Shown: piece after piece, positions 1 through 7,858 of the stretch
Numbering within the stretch: position 1 is the stretch's first letter
Layout: every line of letters starts with the position of its first letter
Assembly (NCBI GenBank): GCA_040387055.1
Contig: JAZKEM010000088.1
Coordinates: 1-36,807 of the forward strand
Length of the DNA: 36,807 nt
From: Stenotrophobium sp040387055
Lineage (GTDB): Bacteria; Pseudomonadota; Gammaproteobacteria; Nevskiales; Nevskiaceae
Reading direction: 5' to 3'
Position numbers and translations under genes: made by a program
Notes under the pieces: generated by a model
Told to the model about the DNA's origin: nothing
Database searches by the model: none
The model's input: only the letters and a program-made list of their open reading frames with translations

Positions 1-1116
1 GAAGAAGCGGGTGTGAAAGGCGTGTTGATGTACTCCGCTGATTCCGTGCGTCTGGCATTTGAAAGCGCAATCGACATTGCGCAGCACATCGACAACGCCG
101 ATCCACTCGATCGCGTCGGCAGTGGTTTTGCTGCGCGCAACACACCACGCCGCGCATCGGCAGCCCATCGTTATTCGGTGACTGATCTCATCGGCCACAG
201 TGCGGAGATGCGTCAGTTGCGTGAACGCATCGGGCTTTATGGCGCGAGTGATGCGACTGTATTAATCAGTGGCGCGACGGGCACGGGCAAGGAGTTGGCG
301 GCGCAATCCCTCCATGGCCTGAGCGCGCGCAGTAAAGGGCCATTCGTGGCGATCAACTGTGGTGCGATTGCGGAGTCTTTGCTTGAATCAGAATTGTTTG
401 GCCATGACGAAGGCGCGTTCACCGGAGCACGTCGTGGTGGACGTATCGGTCTGATTGAAGCGGCCAAAGGCGGCACGCTTTTCCTAGACGAAATTGGCGA
501 AATGCCGCTGCCGCTGCAAACACGTTTGCTGCGTGTACTGGAAGAGCGCGAAGTGACTCGCGTCGGTTCATCAACACCAATTCCCGTTGATGTACGCGTG
601 ATTGCTGCCACACATACAGATCTTGATTCGATGACGCGCGAGTCGCGTTTCCGTCGCGATTTGTACTACCGCTTAAACGTTCTGCGCCTCGATATTCCAG
701 CGCTACACGAACACGCTGAAGACATTGCCGAACTCTCGCAATTCTTCCTGCGACGTGCCTCTGGCGATAAAGCGGCAACACTGGATGCGGATGCACTCGT
801 GTTGCTGCGCGCTTACCCTTGGCCCGGCAATGCGCGCGAGTTGCGTAATGTGATTGAACGCTTGCCGATTCTCTCCAAGAGCGTCCGCAACATCGGCGCG
901 GAGTTGCTGAAATCTTCTGCGCCAGAGCTGACGCGTTCGGTGTTGGCTGCCGCGCGGCCAAGCGTGAATATGGAAATTCCAGTCGCAACGCCGACTCGTC
1001 AGCAACTCACCGAAGTCATGGCGCGTGCTGGCGGACATCGCGGCCGCGCAGCCGCGCTGCTCGGGGTTTCGCGCACGACGCTTTGGCGTTGGCTACAAGC
1101 GCAGGGTGTTGCATGA
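1..1116 (+). CDS. prpR: PrpR-like sigma-54-dependent activator, 5' end cut by window
   Basis: The reading frame is open to base 1, so the gene starts upstream; the GTG at 13 is only an internal codon. The visible N-terminus ends a PrpR_N-type sensor domain. An AAA+ sigma-54 interaction domain follows with Walker A (GATGTGKE), the GAFTGA loop that contacts sigma-54, and Walker B (GTLFLDEIGE). The C-terminus is a Fis-type helix-turn-helix (RGRAAALLGVSRTTLWRWL). The AAA+ domain, with a GRRGGR-like segment right after GAFTGA and a PLPLQTRLLRVLEE run, reads like PrpR, which activates 2-methylcitrate-cycle genes in response to propionate-derived methylcitrate. No prp enzyme gene is in view, so the effector is inferred from family. 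Another PrpR_N-type activator of carboxylate catabolism is possible. It ends 55 bp before gmk. Confidence 0.8.
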   Translation, partial: EEAGVKGVLMYSADSVRLAFESAIDIAQHIDNADPLDRVGSGFAARNTPRRASAAHRYSVTDLIGHSAEMRQLRERIGLYGASDATVLISGATGTGKELAAQSLHGLSARSKGPFVAINCGAIAESLLESELFGHDEGAFTGARRGGRIGLIEAAKGGTLFLDEIGEMPLPLQTRLLRVLEEREVTRVGSSTPIPVDVRVIAATHTDLDSMTRESRFRRDLYYRLNVLRLDIPALHEHAEDIAELSQFFLRRASGDKAATLDADALVLLRAYPWPGNARELRNVIERLPILSKSVRNIGAELLKSSAPELTRSVLAAARPSVNMEIPVATPTRQQLTEVMARAGGHRGRAAALLGVSRTTLWRWLQAQGVA

Positions 1117-1171
1117 GCGCACGAGTTAGAATTCGCACTTCGCAGCACCTTCATCGAAACGGCAATAAAGC

Positions 1172-1819
1172 ATGACGCGCGGCAATCTCTATGTGGTCTC
1201 AGCGCCTAGCGGCGGCGGCAAAACCAGTTTGACGCGTGCGCTCGTTCCTTTGTTGGCGGAGCAAGGTATCCGTGCCGTGATCTCGGTGTCTTACACCACG
1301 CGTGCGCCGCGTCCGGGTGAGCAGGATGGCGTTCACTATCACTTCGTGACCGAGCAGCGCTTTGTCGAAATGATTGAGCATGGTGATTTCTTCGAGCATG
1401 CCCATGTGTTCGGCCGTCGTTACGGCACCGGCCGGGCCAAGACTGAAGAATTGCTGTCTGAGGGTGCCGACGTGATTCTCGATATCGACTGGCAGGGCGG
1501 CCGACAGGTCCGTGCGCTGGCTCCGGATGCGCAGGGCATCTTCATTCTGCCGCCGTCCTTGGCTGAGTTGGAGCGCCGTTTGCGCGGCCGCGGACAGGAT
1601 AGTGACGAGGTCATTGCGGGCCGTATGCGCGAGGCGCAGGACGAGATTTCGCACTTCGACGAGTACGGCCACCTTGTTGTTAATGAAGTTTTTGACGGTG
1701 CGCTGGCCGAGCTGGCGGCGATTTTCAGCCGGGTCCGACAGGGTGACCGCACGCCGCGCAACGCCGTCCCAGCGGCTCTGACCACGGAACTTCTGGCTAA
1801 AAAAGGTCCGATTGGCTAA
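1172..1819 (+). CDS. gmk: guanylate kinase
   Basis: Guanylate kinase phosphorylates GMP (and dGMP) to GDP with ATP in the cytoplasm. The 215-residue protein begins MTRGNLYVVSAPSGGGKTSL, with the P-loop at about residues 11-18. It then shows the GMP-binding segment SVSYTTRAPRPGEQDGVHYHF typical of the family. Its length is close to the usual 205-215. The ATG at 1172 places the first beta strand correctly, although no strong ribosome binding site precedes it. The next gene, rpoZ, starts 38 bp after the stop, and the gmk-rpoZ-spoT order is conserved in gammaproteobacteria. GDP made here feeds both GTP and, through SpoT next door, the (p)ppGpp pool. Identification is secure. Confidence 0.96.
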   Translation: MTRGNLYVVSAPSGGGKTSLTRALVPLLAEQGIRAVISVSYTTRAPRPGEQDGVHYHFVTEQRFVEMIEHGDFFEHAHVFGRRYGTGRAKTEELLSEGADVILDIDWQGGRQVRALAPDAQGIFILPPSLAELERRLRGRGQDSDEVIAGRMREAQDEISHFDEYGHLVVNEVFDGALAELAAIFSRVRQGDRTPRNAVPAALTTELLAKKGPIG

Positions 1820-1857
1820 ACTTGCCGCCCTTTTTGGGTTTGTCGCAGGGTGTTTCC

Positions 1858-2121
1858 ATGGCTCGTGTAACCGCTGAAGATTGTCTCCTGAAGATTCCTA
1901 ACCAGTTCGAACTGACTCTGGTCGCCGCTAAGCGTGCACGCCAGCTGGCTCGCGGTTCCGAAGCCAAGTTGCCTTGGGGCAACCACAAGTCGACTGTGCT
2001 TTCGCTCCGCGAAATCGCTGAAGGCCACACCACTCGTTCGGTTCTCGACGAGCAGGACCTGCCAGCCGTGCAGCAGCCTAAGGTTGAACTCGAAGCGCTG
2101 GATCCTAGCTTCGATATGTAA
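1858..2121 (+). CDS. rpoZ: RNA polymerase omega subunit
   Basis: Omega is the small RNA polymerase subunit that helps fold and hold beta-prime and forms part of one ppGpp site. The 87-residue product begins MARVTAEDCLLKIPNQFELTLVAAKRARQL, the conserved omega core. The segment KLPWGNHKSTVLSLREIAEG follows, and the C-terminal tail is acidic. I chose the ATG at 1858 because the conserved MARVT start falls there; a frame-extended start at 1822 would add 12 unconserved residues. A GCAGGG sequence about 6 nt upstream may serve as ribosome binding site. It lies between gmk and spoT as in E. coli. Two hairpins immediately follow the stop, so most transcripts probably end here. Confidence 0.96.
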   Translation: MARVTAEDCLLKIPNQFELTLVAAKRARQLARGSEAKLPWGNHKSTVLSLREIAEGHTTRSVLDEQDLPAVQQPKVELEALDPSFDM

Positions 2122-2123
2122 TC

Positions 2124-2175
2124 TCACTGCTTCGGCAGTGATCTAAAAAGCCCGCCTCGTGCGGGCTTTTTTGTT
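2124..2175 (+). terminator. UUCG hairpin plus intrinsic terminator after rpoZ
   Basis: Two stem-loops lie directly after the rpoZ stop. The first is TCACTGC-TTCG-GCAGTGA (2124-2141), a 7-bp stem closed by a stable UUCG tetraloop. The second is AGCCCGC-CTCGT-GCGGGCT (2149-2167) followed by a T run to about 2172. The second has the classic form of a rho-independent terminator; the first may protect the 3' end. This separates gmk-rpoZ from spoT. Confidence 0.9.
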
Positions 2176-2184
2176 TGTGGTGAG

Positions 2185-2214
2185 TGACCGATCAGCGCTC
2201 CGCACTTATATACT
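2185..2214 (+). promoter_or_regulatory. candidate spoT promoter
   Basis: GTGACC (2185-2190, 4 of 6 to TTGACA) and TATACT (2209-2214, 5 of 6 to TATAAT) are 18 bp apart. Only six bases separate the -10 box from the spoT ATG, so transcription would begin at or beside the start codon. There is no Shine-Dalgarno sequence. A local promoter is expected because a terminator ends the rpoZ transcript just upstream. Confidence 0.5.
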
Positions 2215-2220
2215 CAAACC

Positions 2221-4380
2221 ATGGAACTCCCAGTCATCCACCGCATCAGTACTGCCCTGCGCACGCAGCGGGTCGCGCGCGAATTTGGCATTGAGGCGCT
2301 GAGTCGTGTGCTTGAGGAGTACATGCCGGAGGAGCAGATCGCCGAAGTGCGCCGTGCGCATGAGTTCGGTGCTCGTCTGCACGCGGGGCAAGCGCGTTCC
2401 AGTGGCGAGCCCTACATTTATCACCCGCTGGCTGTCGCACGAATTCTTGCGGGACTGCGCCTAGATCACGTCACGTTGATTGCAGCGATTCTGCACGACG
2501 TTATCGAAGACACCGGAATTTCTCGCGATTCGCTGGCTTTGGAATTCGGCAAAGACGTTGCCGAGATCGTCGATGGCGTTAGCAAAATCGGCAAGATCGA
2601 AGGCATGACGCGTGCTGAGCGCCAAGCCGAAAGTTTCCGCAAATTATTGCTGGCGATGGCGCAGGATCTACGCGTGATCTTGGTCAAGCTTGCGGATCGC
2701 TTGCACAACATGCGCACGCTGGGTTCGATGGAAGCCGCTAAGCGACGCCGCATCTCGCGTGAAACGCTGGAGATTTACGCGCCGATTGCGCAGCGCCTCG
2801 GCATACACACCATTCGTATTGAGCTCGAAGATCTCGCCTTTGAAAATCTCTACCCGAAGCGCTATTCGGTTTTAGAGCGCACAGTCAAAGAGCAGATGGG
2901 CGATACGCAGAAGCTGATTCGTGAAGTGGAGCAGAAAGCTTCTGCTGCGCTAAAAGCTGAAGGGATTGGCGCTTCAGTTGTGGGCCGCGAAAAAAATATC
3001 TACAGCGTCTACCAAAAAATGCGTCGCAAGAAATTGCGACTGTTGAAGGTGATGGACTTGCTCGGTTTCCGCGTCATCGTTGGCAAGCTCGACGATTGTT
3101 ATCGCGCCTTAGGCATCGTGCATCACGTTTACAAGCCAGTGCCTGGCGAGTTTGACGATTACATCGCCAATTCAAAATCCAACGGCTACCAATCACTGCA
3201 CACGGCGTGTATCGGCCCGGGCGGACACAAGATTGAAGTGCAGATCCGCACGCGCGAGATGCATCACATTGCTGAGAACGGTATTGCTGCGCACTGGCAG
3301 TACAAGCTCGGCGATCGCAATGCCAACACCGCACCGCAGGCACGTGCGCGCGAATGGCTGAACAATTTGTTTGACTCTATCGGTGGCAGTTCCTCGATGG
3401 ATTTCATCGAGCACGTCAAAGTCGATCTGTTTCCGGATGAGGTTTACGTATTCACGCCTAAAGGACAGATTCGTCGCTTGCCGAAGAATGCATCGCCGGT
3501 TGATTTTGCCTACGCCGTGCACTCGGAATTGGGCGAACGCTGCGTCGCGGCACGCGTTGATGGCGTGTTGGAATCGCTGAGCACGCCGCTGCGCAATGGT
3601 CAGACAGTGGAAATCATTACCTCGCGTCATGCGCGTCCCAACGCTGCGTGGCTTAACTTTGTGAAGACAGCGAAAGCGCGTACATCAATTCGCAGCTTCC
3701 TCAAAGATCAGAAAGAAGACGAAGCAATTCGTTTGGGTCGCCGCATGCTCGAAATTGCATTGCGTGACCTGAAAATTCCGCCACACGTTCTTAAAGACGA
3801 ATCCACCGCGCCGGTGCTGCATGCCTTGCAGCTCAAAGACATGGAAGAAGTCTACGTTGCGATTGGTACGGGCGAGCGTCTTGCGCCTTTGGTAGCGCGT
3901 TACTTCCTGGGCGAAGGTGATAATTCGGTGGCGTCGGCTGATGGTCGACCACTGGCGATTGAAGGCACCGAAGGTTTGGTACTGGATTACGCACGTTGCT
4001 GCTATCCATTGCCCGGCGATGAAATTCGCGGCAACGTCAGCGTTGGTCGCGGTATCGTCGTGCATCGCGTTGATTGTCGTCAGGCCAAAGCGCGCCCGCA
4101 GGATTGGGTGCCGTTGGCTTGGTCGGAAAATGTTTTGGGTGATTACTTCACCGAAATTCGCGTCAAGGCCGAGAACCGCCGCGGCTTGCTGGCAGAAGTT
4201 ACCGCCGAGATTGCGGGCGCCGAGTCCAGCATTGAAAACGTGCAGATGCCGGATCGTGCAGGCGGCGAGGCCATTGAAATGCGCTTTGTGCTTTCAGTGA
4301 AGAGCCGTATTCATCTGGCGCGCGTGCTGCGCCGTATTCGCCGTATCACTAGTGTTGAACGCGTTACGCGTGGCGGATAA
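2221..4380 (+). CDS. spoT: bifunctional (p)ppGpp hydrolase/synthetase SpoT
   Basis: SpoT controls the stringent-response alarmone (p)ppGpp, mainly by hydrolysis. The 719-residue protein has an HD hydrolase domain with H68, the H92-D93 pair (LHDVIEDT) and D159 (KLADRLHN) all present. The synthetase domain follows, with GREKNIYSVYQKM, a VMDLLGFRVI strand and EVQIRT. A TGS domain (DEVYVFTPKGQIRRLPKNASPVDFAYAVH) comes next, then a helical/zinc-finger region with a CCYPLPGD stretch and a C-terminal ACT domain (about 645-719). The usual NPKxNGYQS motif reads NSKSNGYQS, with proline replaced by serine. It follows E. coli SpoT closely along its length and lacks the degenerate HD box of RelA. The start has no ribosome binding site and may be leaderless. 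The stop is 77 bp before ridA. Confidence 0.96.
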   Translation: MELPVIHRISTALRTQRVAREFGIEALSRVLEEYMPEEQIAEVRRAHEFGARLHAGQARSSGEPYIYHPLAVARILAGLRLDHVTLIAAILHDVIEDTGISRDSLALEFGKDVAEIVDGVSKIGKIEGMTRAERQAESFRKLLLAMAQDLRVILVKLADRLHNMRTLGSMEAAKRRRISRETLEIYAPIAQRLGIHTIRIELEDLAFENLYPKRYSVLERTVKEQMGDTQKLIREVEQKASAALKAEGIGASVVGREKNIYSVYQKMRRKKLRLLKVMDLLGFRVIVGKLDDCYRALGIVHHVYKPVPGEFDDYIANSKSNGYQSLHTACIGPGGHKIEVQIRTREMHHIAENGIAAHWQYKLGDRNANTAPQARAREWLNNLFDSIGGSSSMDFIEHVKVDLFPDEVYVFTPKGQIRRLPKNASPVDFAYAVHSELGERCVAARVDGVLESLSTPLRNGQTVEIITSRHARPNAAWLNFVKTAKARTSIRSFLKDQKEDEAIRLGRRMLEIALRDLKIPPHVLKDESTAPVLHALQLKDMEEVYVAIGTGERLAPLVARYFLGEGDNSVASADGRPLAIEGTEGLVLDYARCCYPLPGDEIRGNVSVGRGIVVHRVDCRQAKARPQDWVPLAWSENVLGDYFTEIRVKAENRRGLLAEVTAEIAGAESSIENVQMPDRAGGEAIEMRFVLSVKSRIHLARVLRRIRRITSVERVTRGG

Positions 4381-4397
4381 ACAAAGTTAAAGTCGTT

Positions 4398-4435
4398 GCG
4401 GGTTTCTGAAATACGCAAAACCCGCGTTCATCATT
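4398..4435 (+). terminator. possible weak terminator or attenuator between spoT and ridA
   Basis: GCGGGTTT (4398-4405) and AAACCCGC (4418-4425) form an 8-bp perfect stem with a 12-base loop. A short, interrupted T-rich stretch (GTTCATCATTTTT) follows. The T run is displaced from the stem, so termination would be partial at best. It may reduce spoT readthrough into ridA-recG. Confidence 0.4.
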
Positions 4436-4457
4436 TTTAGCATCATCAGGATTTTTC

Positions 4458-4841
4458 ATGTCGCGCCAGATCATTTCCACTCCAGACGCTCCCGCTGCGA
4501 TCGGCACCTATTCGCAGGCCGTGAAGTGTGGCAACACGGTTTATCTCTCGGGCCAGATTCCGCTCGATCCAGTGACGATGACGATGCTCAACGCCACCAT
4601 CGAGGACGAGATCCATCAGGTCTTCAAGAATCTTGCCGCTGTAGCCAAAGCTAGCGGTGGCAGTCTGGCGGATATCGCCAAGCTCAACATCTTTCTCACT
4701 GATCTCGGCCACTTTGCGAAAGTGAACGAGATCATGTCGCAGTATTTTCAGCAGCCTTATCCGGCACGCGCAGCCGTGGGTGTCGCTTCTTTGCCACGCG
4801 GTGCGCGTGTAGAAGCCGACGCCATCCTCGTGCTTGGCTGA
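4458..4841 (+). CDS. ridA: RidA family 2-iminobutanoate/2-iminopropanoate deaminase
   Basis: RidA hydrolyses reactive enamine/imine intermediates released by PLP enzymes such as threonine dehydratase, protecting other PLP enzymes. The 127-residue product is full length. It carries the family landmarks APAAIGTYSQAVKCGNTVYLSGQIPLDP, the NIFLTDLGHFAKVNEI segment and the C-terminal YPARAAVGVASLPRGARVEADAI. That last segment contains the conserved arginine that holds the imino acid carboxylate. An AGGA ribosome binding site (4448-4451) sits 6 nt before the ATG. It replaces the trmH found between spoT and recG in E. coli; spoT-ridA is also a common pairing in pseudomonads. Its stop overlaps the recG start by 8 bp, implying co-translation. 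Confidence 0.93.
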   Translation: MSRQIISTPDAPAAIGTYSQAVKCGNTVYLSGQIPLDPVTMTMLNATIEDEIHQVFKNLAAVAKASGGSLADIAKLNIFLTDLGHFAKVNEIMSQYFQQPYPARAAVGVASLPRGARVEADAILVLG

Positions 4842-6936
4842 TAAAGCGCCGCCTACGCGGCCGCGTCAGCCTGTTGCGCTGACGCTGCAATCCGCCGCCA
4901 CTTATCTGAAAGGCGCTGGCCCTGCGCTGGCGATGCGTTTGCGCGCGCTGAATATTGAGCGTGTGCAAGATTTGTTATTTCATTTACCGACGCGCTACGA
5001 AGATCGTCGCAATGCGGTTGCGCTCAATGCGCTGAAAGATGGCGAAGAGATGTTGGTTCGTGGCCGCGTCGAGCAAGCGGATGTGCGCTACGCCGGTCGC
5101 CGCAGTCTGCGTGTGTTGTTGGATGACGATAAAGGCACGCTGCTACTGCGCTTTTTTCACTTCAACGATTCGCAGAAGAAATCTTTTGAAGCGGGCCGAT
5201 GGGTGATGGCTTACGGCACTGTGCGTTTCGGCGCGCAGGGCTGGGAGATCGTTCATCCACAGTATCGCGTTGCGGAGAGCGCTGAAGCGCTGAAGTCTGA
5301 AGACAAACTTACGCCGATCTATCCGCTGACCACCGGCATCACGCAGGCCAAGTTGGGAACGCTGGTGGTGCAGGCTTTGGATGTGGCGACGCGTGATCTT
5401 GCATTCAATCTCGCACTTCCGGGGCTCAGTGGGCCCGATACGCTCGCAGCGTTACGCGCGATTCATCGTCCTGCCAGTGATGCCGATGCCGCCTTGTTGT
5501 TGCAAATGCAGCATCCCGCGCAAAAGCGCTTGATCCACGAAGAACTGCTCGCGCATCAGCTCTGCATGCGCATGTTGCGCAATGCGGTGAAGACGCGTCC
5601 TGCGCAACCACTTAGTGCCGCAGCGGTAGCGCAGAAGCATTTGCAAGACGTATTGCCGTTTAAATTTACTGGCGCGCAAGAGCGTGTGATTGGCGATATC
5701 GCCAAAGACATCGCGGCTAAGCGTCCGATGCTGCGTTTGATTCAAGGTGATGTGGGTTCTGGCAAAACGGTGGTTGCGGCTGTTGCCATGCTCACTGCAG
5801 CACGCGCGGGTTGGCAGGCGGCCTTGATGGCGCCAACTGAATTATTGGCTGAGCAACACTACATCAATTTCACGAAATGGTTTGGCCCGCTTGGATTTGA
5901 AGTGGTCTTTCTCGCGGGAAAGTTAAAGAAATCGCAGAAAGATAAATTGCTGGCGCGAGTCGCTGCAGGTGAAGTGCCTTTATTGATTGGCACACACGCG
6001 GTATTTCAAGACACCGTGCGTTTTCAAAAACTCGCGCTGGTGGTGGTAGATGAGCAGCATCGCTTCGGTGTGCAACAACGTCTGGCCTTGCGTGACAAGG
6101 GACCAAAGATGCTGACGCCGCATCAACTGATCATGTCTGCCACGCCAATTCCTCGAACACTGGCGCAGACGCTTTACGCCGATCTTGATGTATCAGTGAT
6201 TGACGAACTGCCTCCTGGTCGTACGCCGGTAATGACGGTGGCGATGAGCAATGAACGTCGCCCAGATGTGCTCGCCCGCATTGGCGAAGTGTGCGCGCAG
6301 GGTCGTCAGGCTTATTGGGTTTGCACACTCGTTGAAGAGTCTGAGCATCTTGAAGCGCAGGCTGCAGAAGAGACCGCTGAAACACTGCGCAAGGAATTGC
6401 CGCAACTCAAAGTCGGTCTCGTGCACGGACGCATGAAGCCTGATGAGAAAGAAGCGGCAATGCGGGCTTTTAAACTCGGCGAGACACAGTTGTTGGTAGC
6501 GACGACGGTGATTGAAGTTGGCGTCGATGTGCCCAATGCCAGCATCATGATTATTGAAAACGCCGAGCGCCTTGGCCTCTCGCAGTTACATCAGCTGCGT
6601 GGTCGTGTGGGGCGCGGGGCTGTCGAGTCACAATGCGTGCTGATGTATCAGTCGCCGATCTCGAATAACGCACGTCAGCGTCTAGCGGTGATGCGTGCAA
6701 CCAACGATGGTTTCGAGATTGCACAAAAAGATTTGGAGTTGCGTGGACCCGGCGAAATATTGGGCCGTCGCCAAACCGGATTGGTTGGCCTTAAGGTCGC
6801 TGACCCCGTAAGAGATGCCGCGCTGATTCCGCCGCTACAACAGCTCGCCGACGATTGGCTCACGCAATATCCACGTGAAGCCAAACAGCTGATTACGCGC
6901 TGGGTTGGCGACGTCGAGAAGTACGCTCAAGTTTAA
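4834..6936 (+). CDS. recG: ATP-dependent DNA helicase RecG
   Basis: RecG remodels stalled replication forks and branch-migrates Holliday junctions. The 700-residue protein (E. coli 693) has an N-terminal wedge/OB region (about 20-160, starting with a GPALAMRLRALNI helix-hairpin-helix-like stretch). The superfamily 2 helicase core follows: Walker A GDVGSGKT (305-312), the TAP-like APTELLAEQH motif, DEQH box (406-409) with the RecG-specific FGVQQR, SATPIPRT, and late motifs TTVIEVGVDVPNAS and QLRGRVGRG. The start is TTG at 4834, overlapping ridA. It is chosen because the next in-frame ATG would cut into the conserved N-terminal segment. Downstream it faces a MerR-like gene with only 3 bp between the stop codons. 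Confidence 0.95.
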   Translation: MADKAPPTRPRQPVALTLQSAATYLKGAGPALAMRLRALNIERVQDLLFHLPTRYEDRRNAVALNALKDGEEMLVRGRVEQADVRYAGRRSLRVLLDDDKGTLLLRFFHFNDSQKKSFEAGRWVMAYGTVRFGAQGWEIVHPQYRVAESAEALKSEDKLTPIYPLTTGITQAKLGTLVVQALDVATRDLAFNLALPGLSGPDTLAALRAIHRPASDADAALLLQMQHPAQKRLIHEELLAHQLCMRMLRNAVKTRPAQPLSAAAVAQKHLQDVLPFKFTGAQERVIGDIAKDIAAKRPMLRLIQGDVGSGKTVVAAVAMLTAARAGWQAALMAPTELLAEQHYINFTKWFGPLGFEVVFLAGKLKKSQKDKLLARVAAGEVPLLIGTHAVFQDTVRFQKLALVVVDEQHRFGVQQRLALRDKGPKMLTPHQLIMSATPIPRTLAQTLYADLDVSVIDELPPGRTPVMTVAMSNERRPDVLARIGEVCAQGRQAYWVCTLVEESEHLEAQAAEETAETLRKELPQLKVGLVHGRMKPDEKEAAMRAFKLGETQLLVATTVIEVGVDVPNASIMIIENAERLGLSQLHQLRGRVGRGAVESQCVLMYQSPISNNARQRLAVMRATNDGFEIAQKDLELRGPGEILGRRQTGLVGLKVADPVRDAALIPPLQQLADDWLTQYPREAKQLITRWVGDVEKYAQV

Positions 6937-6939
6937 GTT

Positions 6940-7770
6940 TTACTTCTTGCCCGGCTTTTCGTGCAAATGCTCAAACATATGCCCGAGCAAATCGCCGAGG
7001 TATTGGTTGATGGCTTTGTCCATCGCTCGCGCGACTTCGGTTTCTACGGCCATGTCGGCGAGCGGGCGTAGCTTCCAAACGCTGTCAGCGAGTTTGGGGA
7101 CTTCTTTTGCGGGGGGTAGATCGCCCTTGCTGTAGGGCGCAAAAACATGTTTGACGATGAGCTGCACCAGCTCATTAGCAACACGCTCCACATTGCCGCG
7201 CAGCATGCGCACGATGTCGAGCAGCTCGGTCAGTGGAATGCCCATCTGCACCAGTTGCACGCCTGCGTGGATGAATTGCGGACGCGGCGCACGCAAGCGC
7301 AGGCCTTCCATCTGCAGCACTTCCAGTTCCAGGGCTTTGCGAATCGCTTCTGGTGTGGCGGATTTGCCGAACATTTTTAGCAGTTCGGCCATCGAGAAGT
7401 AAGCGGGTAATTCTTCGGCCCAAGGCGTGGTGAGCGCGCGCTCAAGGCCGAGTAGATCACGCAGATCCTGGCCTTTTTCCCAAGCATTGATCAGTTCGCC
7501 AATATTGCCCAGCGTGTAGCCACGATTCAGCAGTTGGCCGATCAGACGCAGGCGCGCCAAATGCGCTTCGGTATAAATGCCCGAGCGACCACGACGTTCC
7601 GGCGGCGGTAAAAGTCCACGATCCTGATAAGCACGCACATTGCGCACGGTGCTGTCGCCGACGCGTGCAAACTCGTCAATCGAGTATTCCTTGCGGTCAG
7701 TACTGGCCTTGCTGCTGCGTGCAGTTTTCTTGGCCGGCTTGGCGGCCGATGGGCGGCTGGTCTTTTTCAT
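6940..7770 (-). CDS. MerR-family transcriptional regulator
   Basis: A 276-residue protein with a Lys/Ala/Ser-rich basic N-terminal tail (about 1-27). A MerR-type winged helix-turn-helix follows: YSIDEFARVGDSTVRNVRAY, then a GLLPPPERRGRSGIYTEAHLARL wing and helix. The remaining 170 residues are helical and lack the Cys residues of metal-responsive MerR proteins, so the ligand is unknown. I used the ATG at 7770 (MKKTSRP); the frame stays open to 7860, but that longer start would overlap the divergent ubiA start and adds unconserved sequence. It is convergent with recG, 3 bp apart, and shares an 88-bp divergent region with ubiA. Regulation of ubiA is conceivable but not shown. Confidence 0.8.
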   Translation of the reverse strand: MKKTSRPSAAKPAKKTARSSKASTDRKEYSIDEFARVGDSTVRNVRAYQDRGLLPPPERRGRSGIYTEAHLARLRLIGQLLNRGYTLGNIGELINAWEKGQDLRDLLGLERALTTPWAEELPAYFSMAELLKMFGKSATPEAIRKALELEVLQMEGLRLRAPRPQFIHAGVQLVQMGIPLTELLDIVRMLRGNVERVANELVQLIVKHVFAPYSKGDLPPAKEVPKLADSVWKLRPLADMAVETEVARAMDKAINQYLGDLLGHMFEHLHEKPGKK

Positions 7771-7846
7771 GTCTTGATAATAGCGCGGTCGCTGGCCGAG
7801 TTCTTCATCCGAAGGTTGCAGTATTCCGGCGGTCACCAGAATCGCG

Positions 7847-7852
7847 TCTAAT
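7847..7852 (+). promoter_or_regulatory. candidate -10 box for ubiA
   Basis: TCTAAT (5 of 6 to TATAAT) ends six bases before the ubiA ATG, the same spacing as the spoT -10 box. No good -35 hexamer is visible 16-18 bp upstream and no Shine-Dalgarno sequence precedes the ATG. If used, the transcript would be leaderless or nearly so. Confidence 0.35.
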
Positions 7853-7858
7853 ACGCAC

